Assembly: GCA_951812755.1 (NCBI GenBank)
Contig: OX638329.1
Span: 5,543,563-5,607,562, forward strand
From: an uncultured Latescibacterota bacterium
GTDB taxonomy: Bacteria; Latescibacterota; UBA2968
DNA length: 64,000 nucleotides
Direction: 5' to 3'
A program made the position numbers and the translations under genes. Below, piece after piece: positions 38,841-46,615 of the stretch (positions are counted from its first letter, which is position 1; the number at the start of each line of letters is the position of its first letter). The notes beneath the pieces were generated by a model. It saw nothing but the letters and a program-made list of their open reading frames with translations, was not told where the DNA came from and searched no databases.

Positions 38841-38881
38841 CTTGTTGTACCTTCGGTGTGGTACCATGATTTCAACCCTTA

Positions 38882-39063
38882 ACGTCATGTGTGACTTTGA
38901 AATAATGGCGAAGAAAACAAGCAATCAGTGGTCAGCAGTCAGAAAAACAAGGATTTTAGAGCTGTCATTGCGGCAGGGTGTTAGCCGCAATCCAGTGGTT
39001 TTGACTTTCTTATATCTGTTTATCGGTATTACTCTGTGGCGGTTTTGAAGTCACACATCACGT
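38882..39063. mobile_element. MITE-2 element with 8-bp target duplication
   Basis: A 182-bp non-coding element with terminal repeats ACGTCATGTGTGACTT (38882-38897) and AAGTCACACATCACGT (39048-39063), 15 of 16 complementary. It is flanked on both sides by AACCCTTA (38874-38881 and 39064-39071), a perfect target-site duplication. A TTGCGGC hairpin repeat is nested inside at 38962-39000. Confidence 0.9.
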
Positions 39064-39080
39064 AACCCTTAATTGGCATT

Positions 39081-39129
39081 AAGTAAAAAGGACACATACC
39101 CATATATCGAGCGCATGTCCTTTTTACTT
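39081..39129 (-). terminator. Terminator of the RloAB-like operon
   Basis: A 14-bp stem AAGTAAAAAGGACA / TGTCCTTTTTACTT with a 21-nt loop, 12 bp beyond the stop of the RloB-like gene. Confidence 0.75.
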
Positions 39130-39140
39130 TTCGATAAAAA

Positions 39141-39680
39141 TCAAAGACCGAGGATTTCGAGAAGCCTTTTCAATCCGTCGTCATATTGGGCGGCCCGCTG
39201 TAAGTCAGATAAGGCGAAACGCTGTTTCAATTGATCCGCCGTCAGTTGTTTGCTGTACTGGGGCCAAACTTTCCGAAGTTCTGCCTCCGCATTGTTTACA
39301 ATTCTTCGTCTCTCGTGTCCTTCATGCAACCTGAGCAGCAACCCTTCCAGGTTCGGATGTAGAAAAATGAGCTTCAAATTCTTCTTAGACGCCACACTTT
39401 GCGCGTCGCGTCCGGCCTGTTTGTCTTGTTCAATGCGATCCGAATCTAACAACACCAGCTTATCGCTAATGTCCCGCCTTTCGAAATGTCTATTCAGGTA
39501 GCGAGCGGCTTCCTCGACAACAACTACTGAATCGCCGCCGTATCCCAACCCAACGTTCAGGTGCAGATGCAAGCCCTTCTCGTCGCAACAGTTTTGGAGA
39601 AATCTGACGAAGGTCCGATCACTCGGTCCCTCAACCCCAATGAATATGACTCGCCTGAGTGGAACCTTGTAGCGACGCAT
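39141..39680 (-). CDS. RloB/TOPRIM-like protein, partner of the AAA ATPase
   Basis: A 179-residue protein. FIGVEGPSDRTFVRFL (residues 13-28) holds a TOPRIM-type Glu (E17), and KLVLLDSDR (D79, D81) the Asp-x-Asp motif. FLHPNLEGLLLRLHEG (106-121) resembles the SNPCFELWLLLHF segment of RloB proteins. It is thus a predicted metal-dependent nuclease or nucleotidyl-type effector. It starts 6 nt after the stop of the ATPase gene, so the two form an operon. ATPase + RloB pairs are known from type I restriction loci (restriction-linked ORFs) and from AbiL-like abortive infection; here too hsd gene pieces lie directly upstream. Confidence 0.8.
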   Translation of the reverse strand: MRRYKVPLRRVIFIGVEGPSDRTFVRFLQNCCDEKGLHLHLNVGLGYGGDSVVVVEEAARYLNRHFERRDISDKLVLLDSDRIEQDKQAGRDAQSVASKKNLKLIFLHPNLEGLLLRLHEGHERRRIVNNAEAELRKVWPQYSKQLTADQLKQRFALSDLQRAAQYDDGLKRLLEILGL

Positions 39681-39686
39681 TCCTTT

Positions 39687-40892
39687 TTAGCCAATCTTTG
39701 GAATACCACCGAGCATCCCCGCCCGATATTTGGGATAGAGACGCGTATCTCGGCGGAGACCCTGCACATCTTGTGCTCCATGCACACGAGTCGCGCCACT
39801 GCTGTCCTTCTCGACGATAAAAATCTCCTCCTTTTCCAGATGGTCGAGCAGGCCGACATTGTGAGAGGAGACAAAAAGCTGTGCGCCTGAAGGATTGGTC
39901 TCCTGGGAACGGAACCAGCTAAGAATTTCGCCAGCGATATCCACATGAAGATCGCCATCTATCTCGTCAAGGACAACAGGAACCCCGTTGCGGAGCGCGC
40001 CAGCGATCTGAGGCAACAGATGGAATAGGCGTTTTGTCCCACTGGATTCAAGACCTAAAGGGATCGGCGCATCAAGCCCGTGATGGTCAAAGAACACTTC
40101 CATTTTCCCAGATTGGTCAGAAATCGTTATGTCTTGAATCCCCAAATCACTGCATCGAATATGATTTCTAATCCAGGATTCCATATCGGGATCGTGCTCG
40201 AATATATTCATCACCCTTTGGGTCAAAGATACCCGTCCCTCACTAAGCATGATATTGGATGAGCAAAGAAAATCTTCCATCCATTTTGCAATACGCATCG
40301 CCAGGGGCACATTGAGCATGGCGAGCGTGGCGATCACCGATGTATCTGCCCTAACCGCCTGGAGGCGATCATCCCCGGGCTTAAGACCAAATTCGTTAGA
40401 AACGTATATAGATTTTTCCGGAGCACCGCGCTCGAAAAGGCGCCGGGGACGGCCCTTCGGGAAGTGGGACAAAGCTTCGTAAGCGAAAAAAGAACCATCG
40501 GAGTTAGTAGCACCGCATACCACCGCCAGTTCATATCGGAACAACTGACGGACTTCGCCCTGCCAATTCATTTCGAACTCCATACAAAACCGCGTCGGTT
40601 CGTTTCTAGTTTCCTTGGCCAAAAAGGGTAAAAAGGCCTTGATCGGGCTGGCCCTCTCAGTGGATGATGCGAATGAGGCAGCGCAGGCTGTAGCGACCAG
40701 CGCACTGAGCAACGTTGTCTTACCCGACCCGTTGGGACCTATGAGCACGACGACAGAAGGAAGCCGAATATCCGGCTTTGCTGTGCTATCTCGGAACCTC
40801 GGCAGGTCGGGAGCAGTGCCCGGAATACGCAAGTCAAGAACGACTTCTTCGCGGACCGAATGGAAGTTAGATATGGAAAATTTGTGTATCAT
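39687..40892 (-). CDS. AAA/ABC-type ATPase (RloA / AAA_15-21 family)
   Basis: A 401-residue SMC/ABC-like ATPase. Walker A is LIGPNGSGKTTLL (50-62) after an N-terminal MIHKFSISNFHSVREEVVLDLR. Walker B is NGVPVVLDEIDGDLH, followed by the H-loop QLFVSSHNVGLLD. The signature-like PIPLGLESSGTKRLFHLLPQIAGAL is the ABC helix region. It is the first gene of a two-gene defence-type operon with the RloB-like protein. By analogy with RloAB/AbiL it would sense infection and control the partner's activity (inference). It lies directly beyond the hsdR remnant. Confidence 0.88.
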   Translation of the reverse strand: MIHKFSISNFHSVREEVVLDLRIPGTAPDLPRFRDSTAKPDIRLPSVVVLIGPNGSGKTTLLSALVATACAASFASSTERASPIKAFLPFLAKETRNEPTRFCMEFEMNWQGEVRQLFRYELAVVCGATNSDGSFFAYEALSHFPKGRPRRLFERGAPEKSIYVSNEFGLKPGDDRLQAVRADTSVIATLAMLNVPLAMRIAKWMEDFLCSSNIMLSEGRVSLTQRVMNIFEHDPDMESWIRNHIRCSDLGIQDITISDQSGKMEVFFDHHGLDAPIPLGLESSGTKRLFHLLPQIAGALRNGVPVVLDEIDGDLHVDIAGEILSWFRSQETNPSGAQLFVSSHNVGLLDHLEKEEIFIVEKDSSGATRVHGAQDVQGLRRDTRLYPKYRAGMLGGIPKIG

Positions 40893-40944
40893 ATCGCAAT
40901 AATAACAATTTTTTGTCGAGATAGCAATATAATAGTCAAAAAAT

Positions 40945-40988
40945 AACGGGACAACCAGTACCCACTCTTGTGGACTGATTGCCCCGTT
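40945..40988 (-). terminator. Terminator after the hsdR remnant
   Basis: AACGGGACAA / TTGCCCCGTT with one mismatch, followed by an A/T-rich run on the minus strand, 24 bp beyond the hsdR stop. Confidence 0.55.
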
Positions 40989-41012
40989 CTGTGTGTAAAA
41001 TTTCTTACATTC

Positions 41013-41306
41013 TCAAACTCGGGCAGTGTGATAGACCTCCTTGAGCAATGCGTCCATGATGAAATCGCGCAGTGCTCTATCAGACATAAAATCATTAACG
41101 ATCTTCTGATTTCTGCCCTGCCGTTGAACAAATGCCTTCATCACTTCGGGTTCAAAAACCTGCTTAAACTGATCAATTGAATTGGCCTGAGCCTGTTCCG
41201 CGAGACGTGAATTACGCGCCATATCGCCTGAAATCTGATCAAACAGCAACTTATCCTCATCTGTCCAACTGGTGCCAAACCGCTCGTTGATCACTTCAAT
41301 AATAAT
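41013..41306 (-). pseudogene. hsdR: hsdR remnant: C-terminal end of a type I restriction endonuclease subunit
   Basis: About 97 codons remain of a gene that normally encodes ~1000 residues. IIIEVINERFGTSWTDEDKLLFDQISGDM ... ANSIDQFKQVFEPEVMKAF ... FMSDRALRDFIMDALLKEVY matches the extreme C-terminal helical domain of HsdR, which contacts the methylase core. The frame is cut exactly at the end of the IS (41307). The ATPase and nuclease domains are absent from the window. Restriction by this system is therefore lost. Confidence 0.82.
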
Positions 41307-42287
41307 GCGAATAAAGAGTTGAAAACATCGCGCTCTTGCCTATGATTGAGGTGTCAAATAATCCTCAATCCTCAAAAATAGGAGCAAGAACGCGATGGAC
41401 TGGCAAGAGCGACTAATCGGTTTGTATCTGTATATTTGTGATCATTACGAGACCCATCTGTGGGTGCATGCCCAACGCTTGAGCAATAACGATGATCCCA
41501 AATTTAGCGATGAAGAAGTCCTGACCCTCTACATATTCGGCATCATGCAAAAATACACGACGATTAAAGCCATTTACACTTATACCCAAGACCATCTCCA
41601 CGACTGGTTTCCAACCTTGCCGACGTATGAGGGCTATGTGCAGCGGTTGAACCGTCTGGCGACAACCTTTTCCCCGCTCGTCGAACAAATCGTGACGGAT
41701 TGTCCCTCCTGTGAGTGCTTTTGGCACAGTCACTTAGTCGATTCCTTCCCCTGTGTCATGGCCAATGCCAAACGCAGTGGCAAGGCGTGTGTCGCCGCGC
41801 ACTTAGTCAACAAGGGCTTTTGCGCCTCCAAAGGGATGTGGTATTATGGCGTCAAGCTCCATATCGTCGCAAAACGGTCAGACAAAGGACTCTCCAAACC
41901 CGATTATATCAGTCTCACAGGCGCAGCGGACCATGATCTTTCTGCCCTTTGACCCCTCTTGCCCTATTTGCACAACGGACAACTCTATGGGGACAAAATC
42001 TACTCTGATCAGACCCTAAAAGACACCCTTTATGCAAAGCAGAACCTCGCATTTTATACACCCGTGAAAAAAAAGAAGGGGCAAGACATCCTGCCAGCGG
42101 CCGATTAAGTCCTGTCTCGGACGGTTAGTCGAATACGGCAGCCCATTGAATCCTTGTTTCATTGGATTGATGAAAAAACCGGCATCTCAATGGCATCTAA
42201 GGTGCGCTCCTATAACGGCTTACTCGTTCATGTCTTTGGCCGTTTGGCCGCCGCTTGCTTCTTACTCGCTTTTAACTCTTAATTCGC
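41307..42287 (+). mobile_element. IS982-like insertion sequence, degenerate
   Basis: A 981-bp element. The terminal repeats start GCGAATAAAGAGTTGAAA (left) and GCGAATTAAGAGTTAAAA (right, on the other strand), 16 of 18 matching. The single transposase gene is interrupted by two stops. I see no target duplication, in line with the flanks coming from two different genes (hsdR and a putAbiC-like gene), meaning a deletion next to the element. Confidence 0.8.
41395..42282 (+). pseudogene. IS982-family transposase, interrupted by TGA and TAA
   Basis: A 296-codon frame. LSNNDDPKFSDEEVLTLYIFGIMQKY and LPTYEGYVQRLNRL are the N-terminal part. VDSFPCVMANAKRSGKACVAAHLVNKGFCASKGMWYYGVKLHIV carries the first catalytic Asp. 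After TGA at 41950 the same frame continues GQLYGDKIYSDQTLKDTL (second Asp), then TAA at 42106, then RQPIESLFHWIDEKTGISMASKVRS (catalytic Glu). With two different stops the protein is dead; the first ~185 residues could still be made. GGAGCAAG precedes the ATG. Confidence 0.85.
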
Positions 42288-43012
42288 GTTAATATCACGA
42301 TTGAATTGACAATCTCGCTGTGCATACCAAGAAGTTGAAAAAAGGAACTCTCAAAATTCTGCTTCTGAAGTGTTTCCTTTTGTCCCTTGATTTCAGCCCT
42401 TGTGTCCTCTAATTCCTTCCGTTGAAGCTCGAGTTCCTCCCTTTGAAGCTTAAGTTCCCTTTGTTGAAGCAGTATTGCATAAATGACACCAGCAAAAGCC
42501 AATCCAGCAAATAGCGCATTAAGTGCCCCAAAAGTATCCCCAAATTCTCCTTTTTTTTCTTCAAGAGGCCAATTAGAGATCCAGATAATAGACAAATACA
42601 CTGCCCAAAGAATAATTACTCCTATAAACCAGGGCCACCAGCGGACTCTCTCAGAGTCATCGGCAGTCTTGCTCATACTACTTAATAGCCCGGTAGCTAT
42701 CGCGCCTTTACCGTTTTCAAAACAGGGTGTGATTTTTGCAATAATGACATCATTCTCTGCAAGATAGGTATAACCAGCAGACACAACTTCTGATAGTGGT
42801 TTATTATTTCGAATATCCAATCTACCTGTCTCACCTATAGATTCCATTGGAAGAAAAGTCACGGGTGTATCAAGTGGTATTGTCTTTAGCTCTGATTTAG
42901 ATGGGTTGATTTGCGCTACATATTTAATTTGAGTTATCACCCAATGTTCCGGCACCGCCCCCAACCACTCAACTCCACTCTCCTTATATTCCGCATACTT
43001 CCGAAAGCTCAT
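42272..43012 (-). pseudogene. Chimera: hsdS N-terminus joined in frame to the N-terminal half of a putAbiC-type membrane protein
   Basis: A 246-codon open frame. Residues 1-~115 are the start of a type I specificity subunit (YKESGVEWLGAVPEHW ... VTFLPMESIGETG ... YTYLAENDVIIAKITPCFENGKGAIATGL), cut inside the first target-recognition domain. At the next Met begins MSKTADDSERVRWWPWFIGVIILW, two membrane helices (second GDTFGALNALFAGLAFAGVIYAILL), a coiled coil of QRELxLQREEL repeats and FESSFFQLLGMHSEIVNSI. This is the N-terminal pattern of putative phage abortive-infection proteins (putAbiC). It is truncated by the IS at 42288. The ATG at 43012 follows GAGGAG, so the hybrid could still be translated. 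Confidence 0.82.
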
Positions 43013-43057
43013 GTGTCGTTCTCCTCGGCGGCCTCGCATTGCAAATAAAACCGAATT

Positions 43058-43082
43058 GGGGCGAAAGATTTTTCGCCCCTAC
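43058..43082. repeat. REP hairpin linked to the RAYT gene
   Basis: GGGGCGAAA...TTTCGCCCC palindrome followed by TAC, downstream side of the RAYT gene. Confidence 0.85.
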
Positions 43083-43193
43083 ATTTGCATCATTCGCGCC
43101 AACATTATCCAATTCGCATTGTTCGCCCTTACCATACGCACCATGAGGTCTATGTTGTGAATCATTGAATATCCTTTACCGTATTGCGAATCG

Positions 43194-43213
43194 GGCGACG
43201 CATGTGTCGCCCC
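43194..43213. repeat. Variant REP hairpin
   Basis: GGGCGAC / GTCGCCC with a 6-nt loop, again followed by CCTACC; a divergent member of the same family. Confidence 0.7.
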
Positions 43214-43289
43214 TACCTTTTTCATCGTCCCGATAGGTTGTGTAAAATTGCCGCAGCCGAAACAAATTTTGGCGTGTAAATCTACGCAC

Positions 43290-43314
43290 GGGGCGAAAGG
43301 TTTTTCGCCCCTAC
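43290..43314. repeat. REP hairpin linked to the RAYT gene
   Basis: GGGGCGAAAGG then TTTTTCGCCCC followed by TAC, 20 bp beyond the RAYT stop codon. Confidence 0.85.
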
Positions 43315-43333
43315 GGCGGTCTGATGGTATGAA

Positions 43334-43954
43334 TCATGATGTATGTCCTTTGCTGTGATGGATGGGGTTTTCCTGGTCCTCCTCCCAACGTGCCGGATTG
43401 TCTGTAATATATTGTCTAAGGCGGTTCAGGGCGGTGTCATTCCGGATGATGTGTTCGTAATAATTGCGTTGCCAAACGGTGTAGAAATTTTTGTTTGTCC
43501 GCACCCATTTGGTAACGCCGATTTTGAAACCGCGCACAATGGAACCAACCGTTTTCGATGGCGACCGAAATGCCGATGCGTCCCGTTGGGATGATCGGGG
43601 TGGGGGCGGCGGTAGGGGCGAAAGATTTTTCGCCCCTACATTATCCGATATCCCCACATTTTTCGCCCCTACATTCGCCCTATTTGCCAGCCCTATCCAA
43701 ATGATACCATGCACATGATTCGGCATAATCACAAAGGCATCTAATACAACCTTCGGAAAATGTTCGGGAATAGCCCGCCAACATGTATCGGCGACCTCAC
43801 CCACATCGTTCAACTGCATCTGTCCGTTCACAATTTCACCGAACAGACACGCCTGATTTTGGATGCAAATCGTTACGAAATACGCGCCTTCTCGAGTGTA
43901 ATCGAACCCCTTCAAACGGATTGAACGGCGATGGTGCTTGGGATCATATCGCAT
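43334..43954 (-). CDS. REP-associated tyrosine transposase (RAYT, Y1 HUH family)
   Basis: A 206-residue single-strand transposase that processes REP hairpins. HHRRSIRLKGFDYTREGAYFVTICIQNQACLFGEIV opens the domain. VVLDAFVIMPNHVHGIIWI holds the HUH metal motif (H-V-H). YTVWQRNYYEHIIRND carries the C-terminal Tyr-containing YYEHIIRN segment. Four REP-type hairpins lie outside the gene on its two sides, and 1.5 more are inside it (43612-43672), read in frame as VGAKN units between residues ~95 and 115. The insert enlarges the usual loop before the Pro-rich PLPPPPPRSS. The flanking repeats suggest a recently active element inserted between hsdM and hsdS. Confidence 0.92.
   Translation of the reverse strand: MRYDPKHHRRSIRLKGFDYTREGAYFVTICIQNQACLFGEIVNGQMQLNDVGEVADTCWRAIPEHFPKVVLDAFVIMPNHVHGIIWIGLANRANVGAKNVGISDNVGAKNLSPLPPPPPRSSQRDASAFRSPSKTVGSIVRGFKIGVTKWVRTNKNFYTVWQRNYYEHIIRNDTALNRLRQYITDNPARWEEDQENPIHHSKGHTS
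43612..43672. repeat. REP hairpins inside the RAYT coding sequence
   Basis: A full palindrome GTAGGGGCGAAA...TTTCGCCCCTAC (43612-43639) followed by a half copy (43651-43672). Confidence 0.88.
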
Positions 43955-44041
43955 GTTCTGGCCTCCATATCCTCAACCCTATCCGTGCGGGCGAGGCATA
44001 CCCCTACAATGCTTCTGGATGTAATTGCTAAATCCACACAT

Positions 44042-44066
44042 GGGGCGAAAGGTTTTTCGCCCCTAC
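44042..44066. repeat. REP hairpin linked to the RAYT gene
   Basis: GGGGCGAAAGG then TTTTTCGCCCC followed by TAC, between the hsdM stop and the RAYT start. Confidence 0.85.
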
Positions 44067-44080
44067 AGTGAATCATATCT

Positions 44081-46102
44081 TTATCCATTCAAAATCCCTC
44101 CAACCGTTTCAACAATCCCATCCGTCACATCTTCAATCATCTCGACAATACCATCCGTCACACCTATCAAATCCGTACCAATCTCATCTAACGCGCGGGG
44201 CGGTTTGAACACATAGAAATACCGATTAAAGGGAATTTCGTAACCCACTTTTGTCTTGCTGTAATCAATCCACGCATCGGGCACATGGGGCTGAACTTCG
44301 CGTTCAAAATACGCATCGATATCCTCGCGCAACGGCACATTCTCATAATCGCGCAAATTGGGATCTGGTTCTGGTTCTCCCTTGCGATTGGTACAAACAT
44401 CCGCGGTCTCGTCATACTCGCTTAAGGATTGATAAATCAACTTCAACTGAGCCGCAGTAATATTCACCTGCGCCCCTGTAAAAGCATCCGTAAGAATGCC
44501 AATGAACTCATCGCGGTTTTTGTATTTGCAATCACCCTCAAGCGTCGCTAGAACCTCGAGAATGCGCTGTTGCTGTTCTTGCGGCAAACGGGCAAAACTC
44601 CTCGCCGATTTGAGAATCTTAATACGGTCTTCACACACTTGAAAATTGCGCTTGAGCGGGCGTTCAATGGTAATGCGCTGATACCCGAAATCAACATTGT
44701 CAAAAATCTTCACGCGACCCTTCACATCCTCAAAATCGCCAAACAATTGCGTAATCTCCTCAATCTGTCCATCGGAAATCTGCTTGCGCTTGCTACCAAG
44801 GCTCTGGATCATCGCAACGTGAAAATCTGTGGCATTGATCAATTGCACTTTACCCTTGCGCTGCGGCGTCTTCTGATTCGTAATAATCCAGATATACGTC
44901 GCAATACCCGTATTGTAAAACATATCCGTAGGCAGGGCTATAATCGCTTCCAAATAATCATTCTCAATAATCCAGCGGCGGATCTCGCTCTCCCCACTGC
45001 CTGCACTGCCCGTAAAAAGGGGCGACCCATTGAGCACAACAGCCAGACGGGACAAATCGCCATTCTGATTAAACTTTGAAATCATGTGCTGCACAAAAAG
45101 CAGCGAACCATCGCTAACACGCGGAAGCCCCGCGCCAAATCGCCCCCTATAACCGAGGTGATTGGCTTCGTCCTTAATCTCGGATGCGACCTTCTTCCAA
45201 TCGACCCCAAACGGTGGATTGGACAACATATAGTCGAACTGCTCATCGGGAAGGCCATCCTCTGTAAAACTATTGCCGGGATGGATATTTTTGGCATCTT
45301 GCCCCTTGATCATCATATCTGATTTACAAGTCGCATAACTCTCATCATTCAACTCCTGCCCGTACACAATCAAACTGGCTTCTGGATTGAGTTCCCTGAG
45401 ATAATCCTCCGCAATAGAAAGCATTCCCCCCGTACCACAGGCCGGATCGTACAACTTGCGAATAATACCCCGTTGGGTCAGCGCGGCCTCATCCTCTAAA
45501 AAAAGAAGATTAACCATCAACCGGATAACTTCACGAGGCGTAAAATGCTCCCCAGCCGTCTCATTGCTCTGCTCGGAAAACCTGCGGATGAGTTCTTCAA
45601 AAATATATCCCATCTGCAAATTCGAAACGCGATCCGGATGCAAATCCGCCTGTGCAAAGCGGCTGACAATCAGATAGAGCAAATTATCCCGGTCGAGACG
45701 CACAACCTGCTCTGGCAGATTAAAACGATCAATAAAAATATCACGCGCATCATACGAAAACCCGTTAATCATATTGTTCAAATTCGCAGCGATATTGTCA
45801 GGATCGTCCAGCAACCTCTCAAAAGTAAACGGACTTGTATTGTGAAAACTGTGCCCACTCGCCATATTGAGCATTGTCTCGCGCATCGTCTCGTCAATAT
45901 TCTCAGGCAGATTTTCCAACTGCGCCTGCACAGCGTCTTTCGTCGGCACCAACACGCAATCGAGCCGTCGCAAAACCGTGAACGGCAGCACCACCTTCCC
46001 ATACTCCGACTGCTTGTAATCACCCCGCAGAAGTTCCGCAATGGACCAGATAAAACCGATATGTTCACCAAAATCCGCACGAGCACTCGAACTATTTGTC
46101 AT
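44081..46102 (-). CDS. hsdM: Type I restriction-modification methylase subunit
   Basis: N6-adenine methylase subunit, 673 residues, complete. The N-terminal helical domain (IAELLRGDYKQSEYGKVVLPFTVLRRLDCVL) and FEELIRRFSEQSNETAGEHFTPREVIRLMV are canonical. SAM motif I is DPACGTGG (219-226), the catalytic motif IV NPPFG (295-299). IALPTDMFYNTGIATYIWIITNQK is the usual later segment. The C-terminus ends in an imperfect duplication (VTDGIVEMIEDVTDGIVETV). Without intact hsdS it lacks sequence specificity and without hsdR cannot restrict; it may be a decaying leftover or work with another specificity subunit. Confidence 0.97.
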   Translation of the reverse strand: MTNSSSARADFGEHIGFIWSIAELLRGDYKQSEYGKVVLPFTVLRRLDCVLVPTKDAVQAQLENLPENIDETMRETMLNMASGHSFHNTSPFTFERLLDDPDNIAANLNNMINGFSYDARDIFIDRFNLPEQVVRLDRDNLLYLIVSRFAQADLHPDRVSNLQMGYIFEELIRRFSEQSNETAGEHFTPREVIRLMVNLLFLEDEAALTQRGIIRKLYDPACGTGGMLSIAEDYLRELNPEASLIVYGQELNDESYATCKSDMMIKGQDAKNIHPGNSFTEDGLPDEQFDYMLSNPPFGVDWKKVASEIKDEANHLGYRGRFGAGLPRVSDGSLLFVQHMISKFNQNGDLSRLAVVLNGSPLFTGSAGSGESEIRRWIIENDYLEAIIALPTDMFYNTGIATYIWIITNQKTPQRKGKVQLINATDFHVAMIQSLGSKRKQISDGQIEEITQLFGDFEDVKGRVKIFDNVDFGYQRITIERPLKRNFQVCEDRIKILKSARSFARLPQEQQQRILEVLATLEGDCKYKNRDEFIGILTDAFTGAQVNITAAQLKLIYQSLSEYDETADVCTNRKGEPEPDPNLRDYENVPLREDIDAYFEREVQPHVPDAWIDYSKTKVGYEIPFNRYFYVFKPPRALDEIGTDLIGVTDGIVEMIEDVTDGIVETVGGILNG

Positions 46103-46140
46103 GGATACCCCTTGTATTTGATATTACAGACGACTTAAAA

Positions 46141-46293
46141 CCACTCCGCAATGACAACCAAAATCACTGGATTACTGGCGTTGTGGTGTGGCTTCGCCAT
46201 GCCTTCGGCGTGCGCGTGGCGGCTAAAACCATGCCGCAATGACAACCAAAACCTTCTGGATCGCGGCTGAAACCCTGCCGCGATGACGGCGGC
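46141..46293. repeat. TTGCGGC hairpin repeats upstream of hsdM
   Basis: Two good copies at 46214-46250 and 46251-46290 and a decayed one at 46141-46185, in the 513-bp gap 46103-46615 that holds only repeats and a MITE. Confidence 0.75.
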
Positions 46294-46367
46294 TCGTCCC
46301 TATCAACCAATATAAAAAACGCTATACTTCTTTATCCCACAATATTAAAATGGTTCTATAATATTAA

Positions 46368-46591
46368 CTGACGTTACGCATGTCTGGCGTTTCTGTCATG
46401 CTGAGGCGGGCGCAATGAATCTCCTGCGCCCAACACCCGACAGGCTGACGAAGCATCTTTTACCCATGTATATCGTTCAAGCAGCAGATGAACTGGCCTG
46501 AAAAGCGGCCAGTTGTACCCCGCTCCTTCGACTCCGCTGCGCTCCGCTCAGAATGACAGGCGCATTATAGTGTGCCTATGCGTAACATCAG
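46368..46591. mobile_element. MITE-1 element with 7-bp target duplication
   Basis: A 224-bp element with termini CTGACGTTACGCA (46368-46380) and TGCGTAACATCAG (46579-46591), 12 of 13 complementary. The direct repeat ATATTAA lies on both flanks (46361-46367 and 46592-46598). The interior closely matches the copy at 22677 and carries ~35 extra bases (GGGCGCAATGAATCTCCTGC). Confidence 0.92.
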
Positions 46592-46615
46592 ATATTAAAA
46601 TCAGGAGACAATCTC

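Noticed and set aside
41950-41952. In-frame TGA in the IS982 transposase as another selenocysteine codon
   Set aside because: The position is not a conserved Cys and a TAA follows in the same frame at 42106, so simple decay explains it.
43058-44066. Repeats of the GGGGCGAAA hairpin as a CRISPR array
   Set aside because: Copies are self-complementary, irregularly spaced and bracket a RAYT gene; no uniform spacers and no cas genes are seen.
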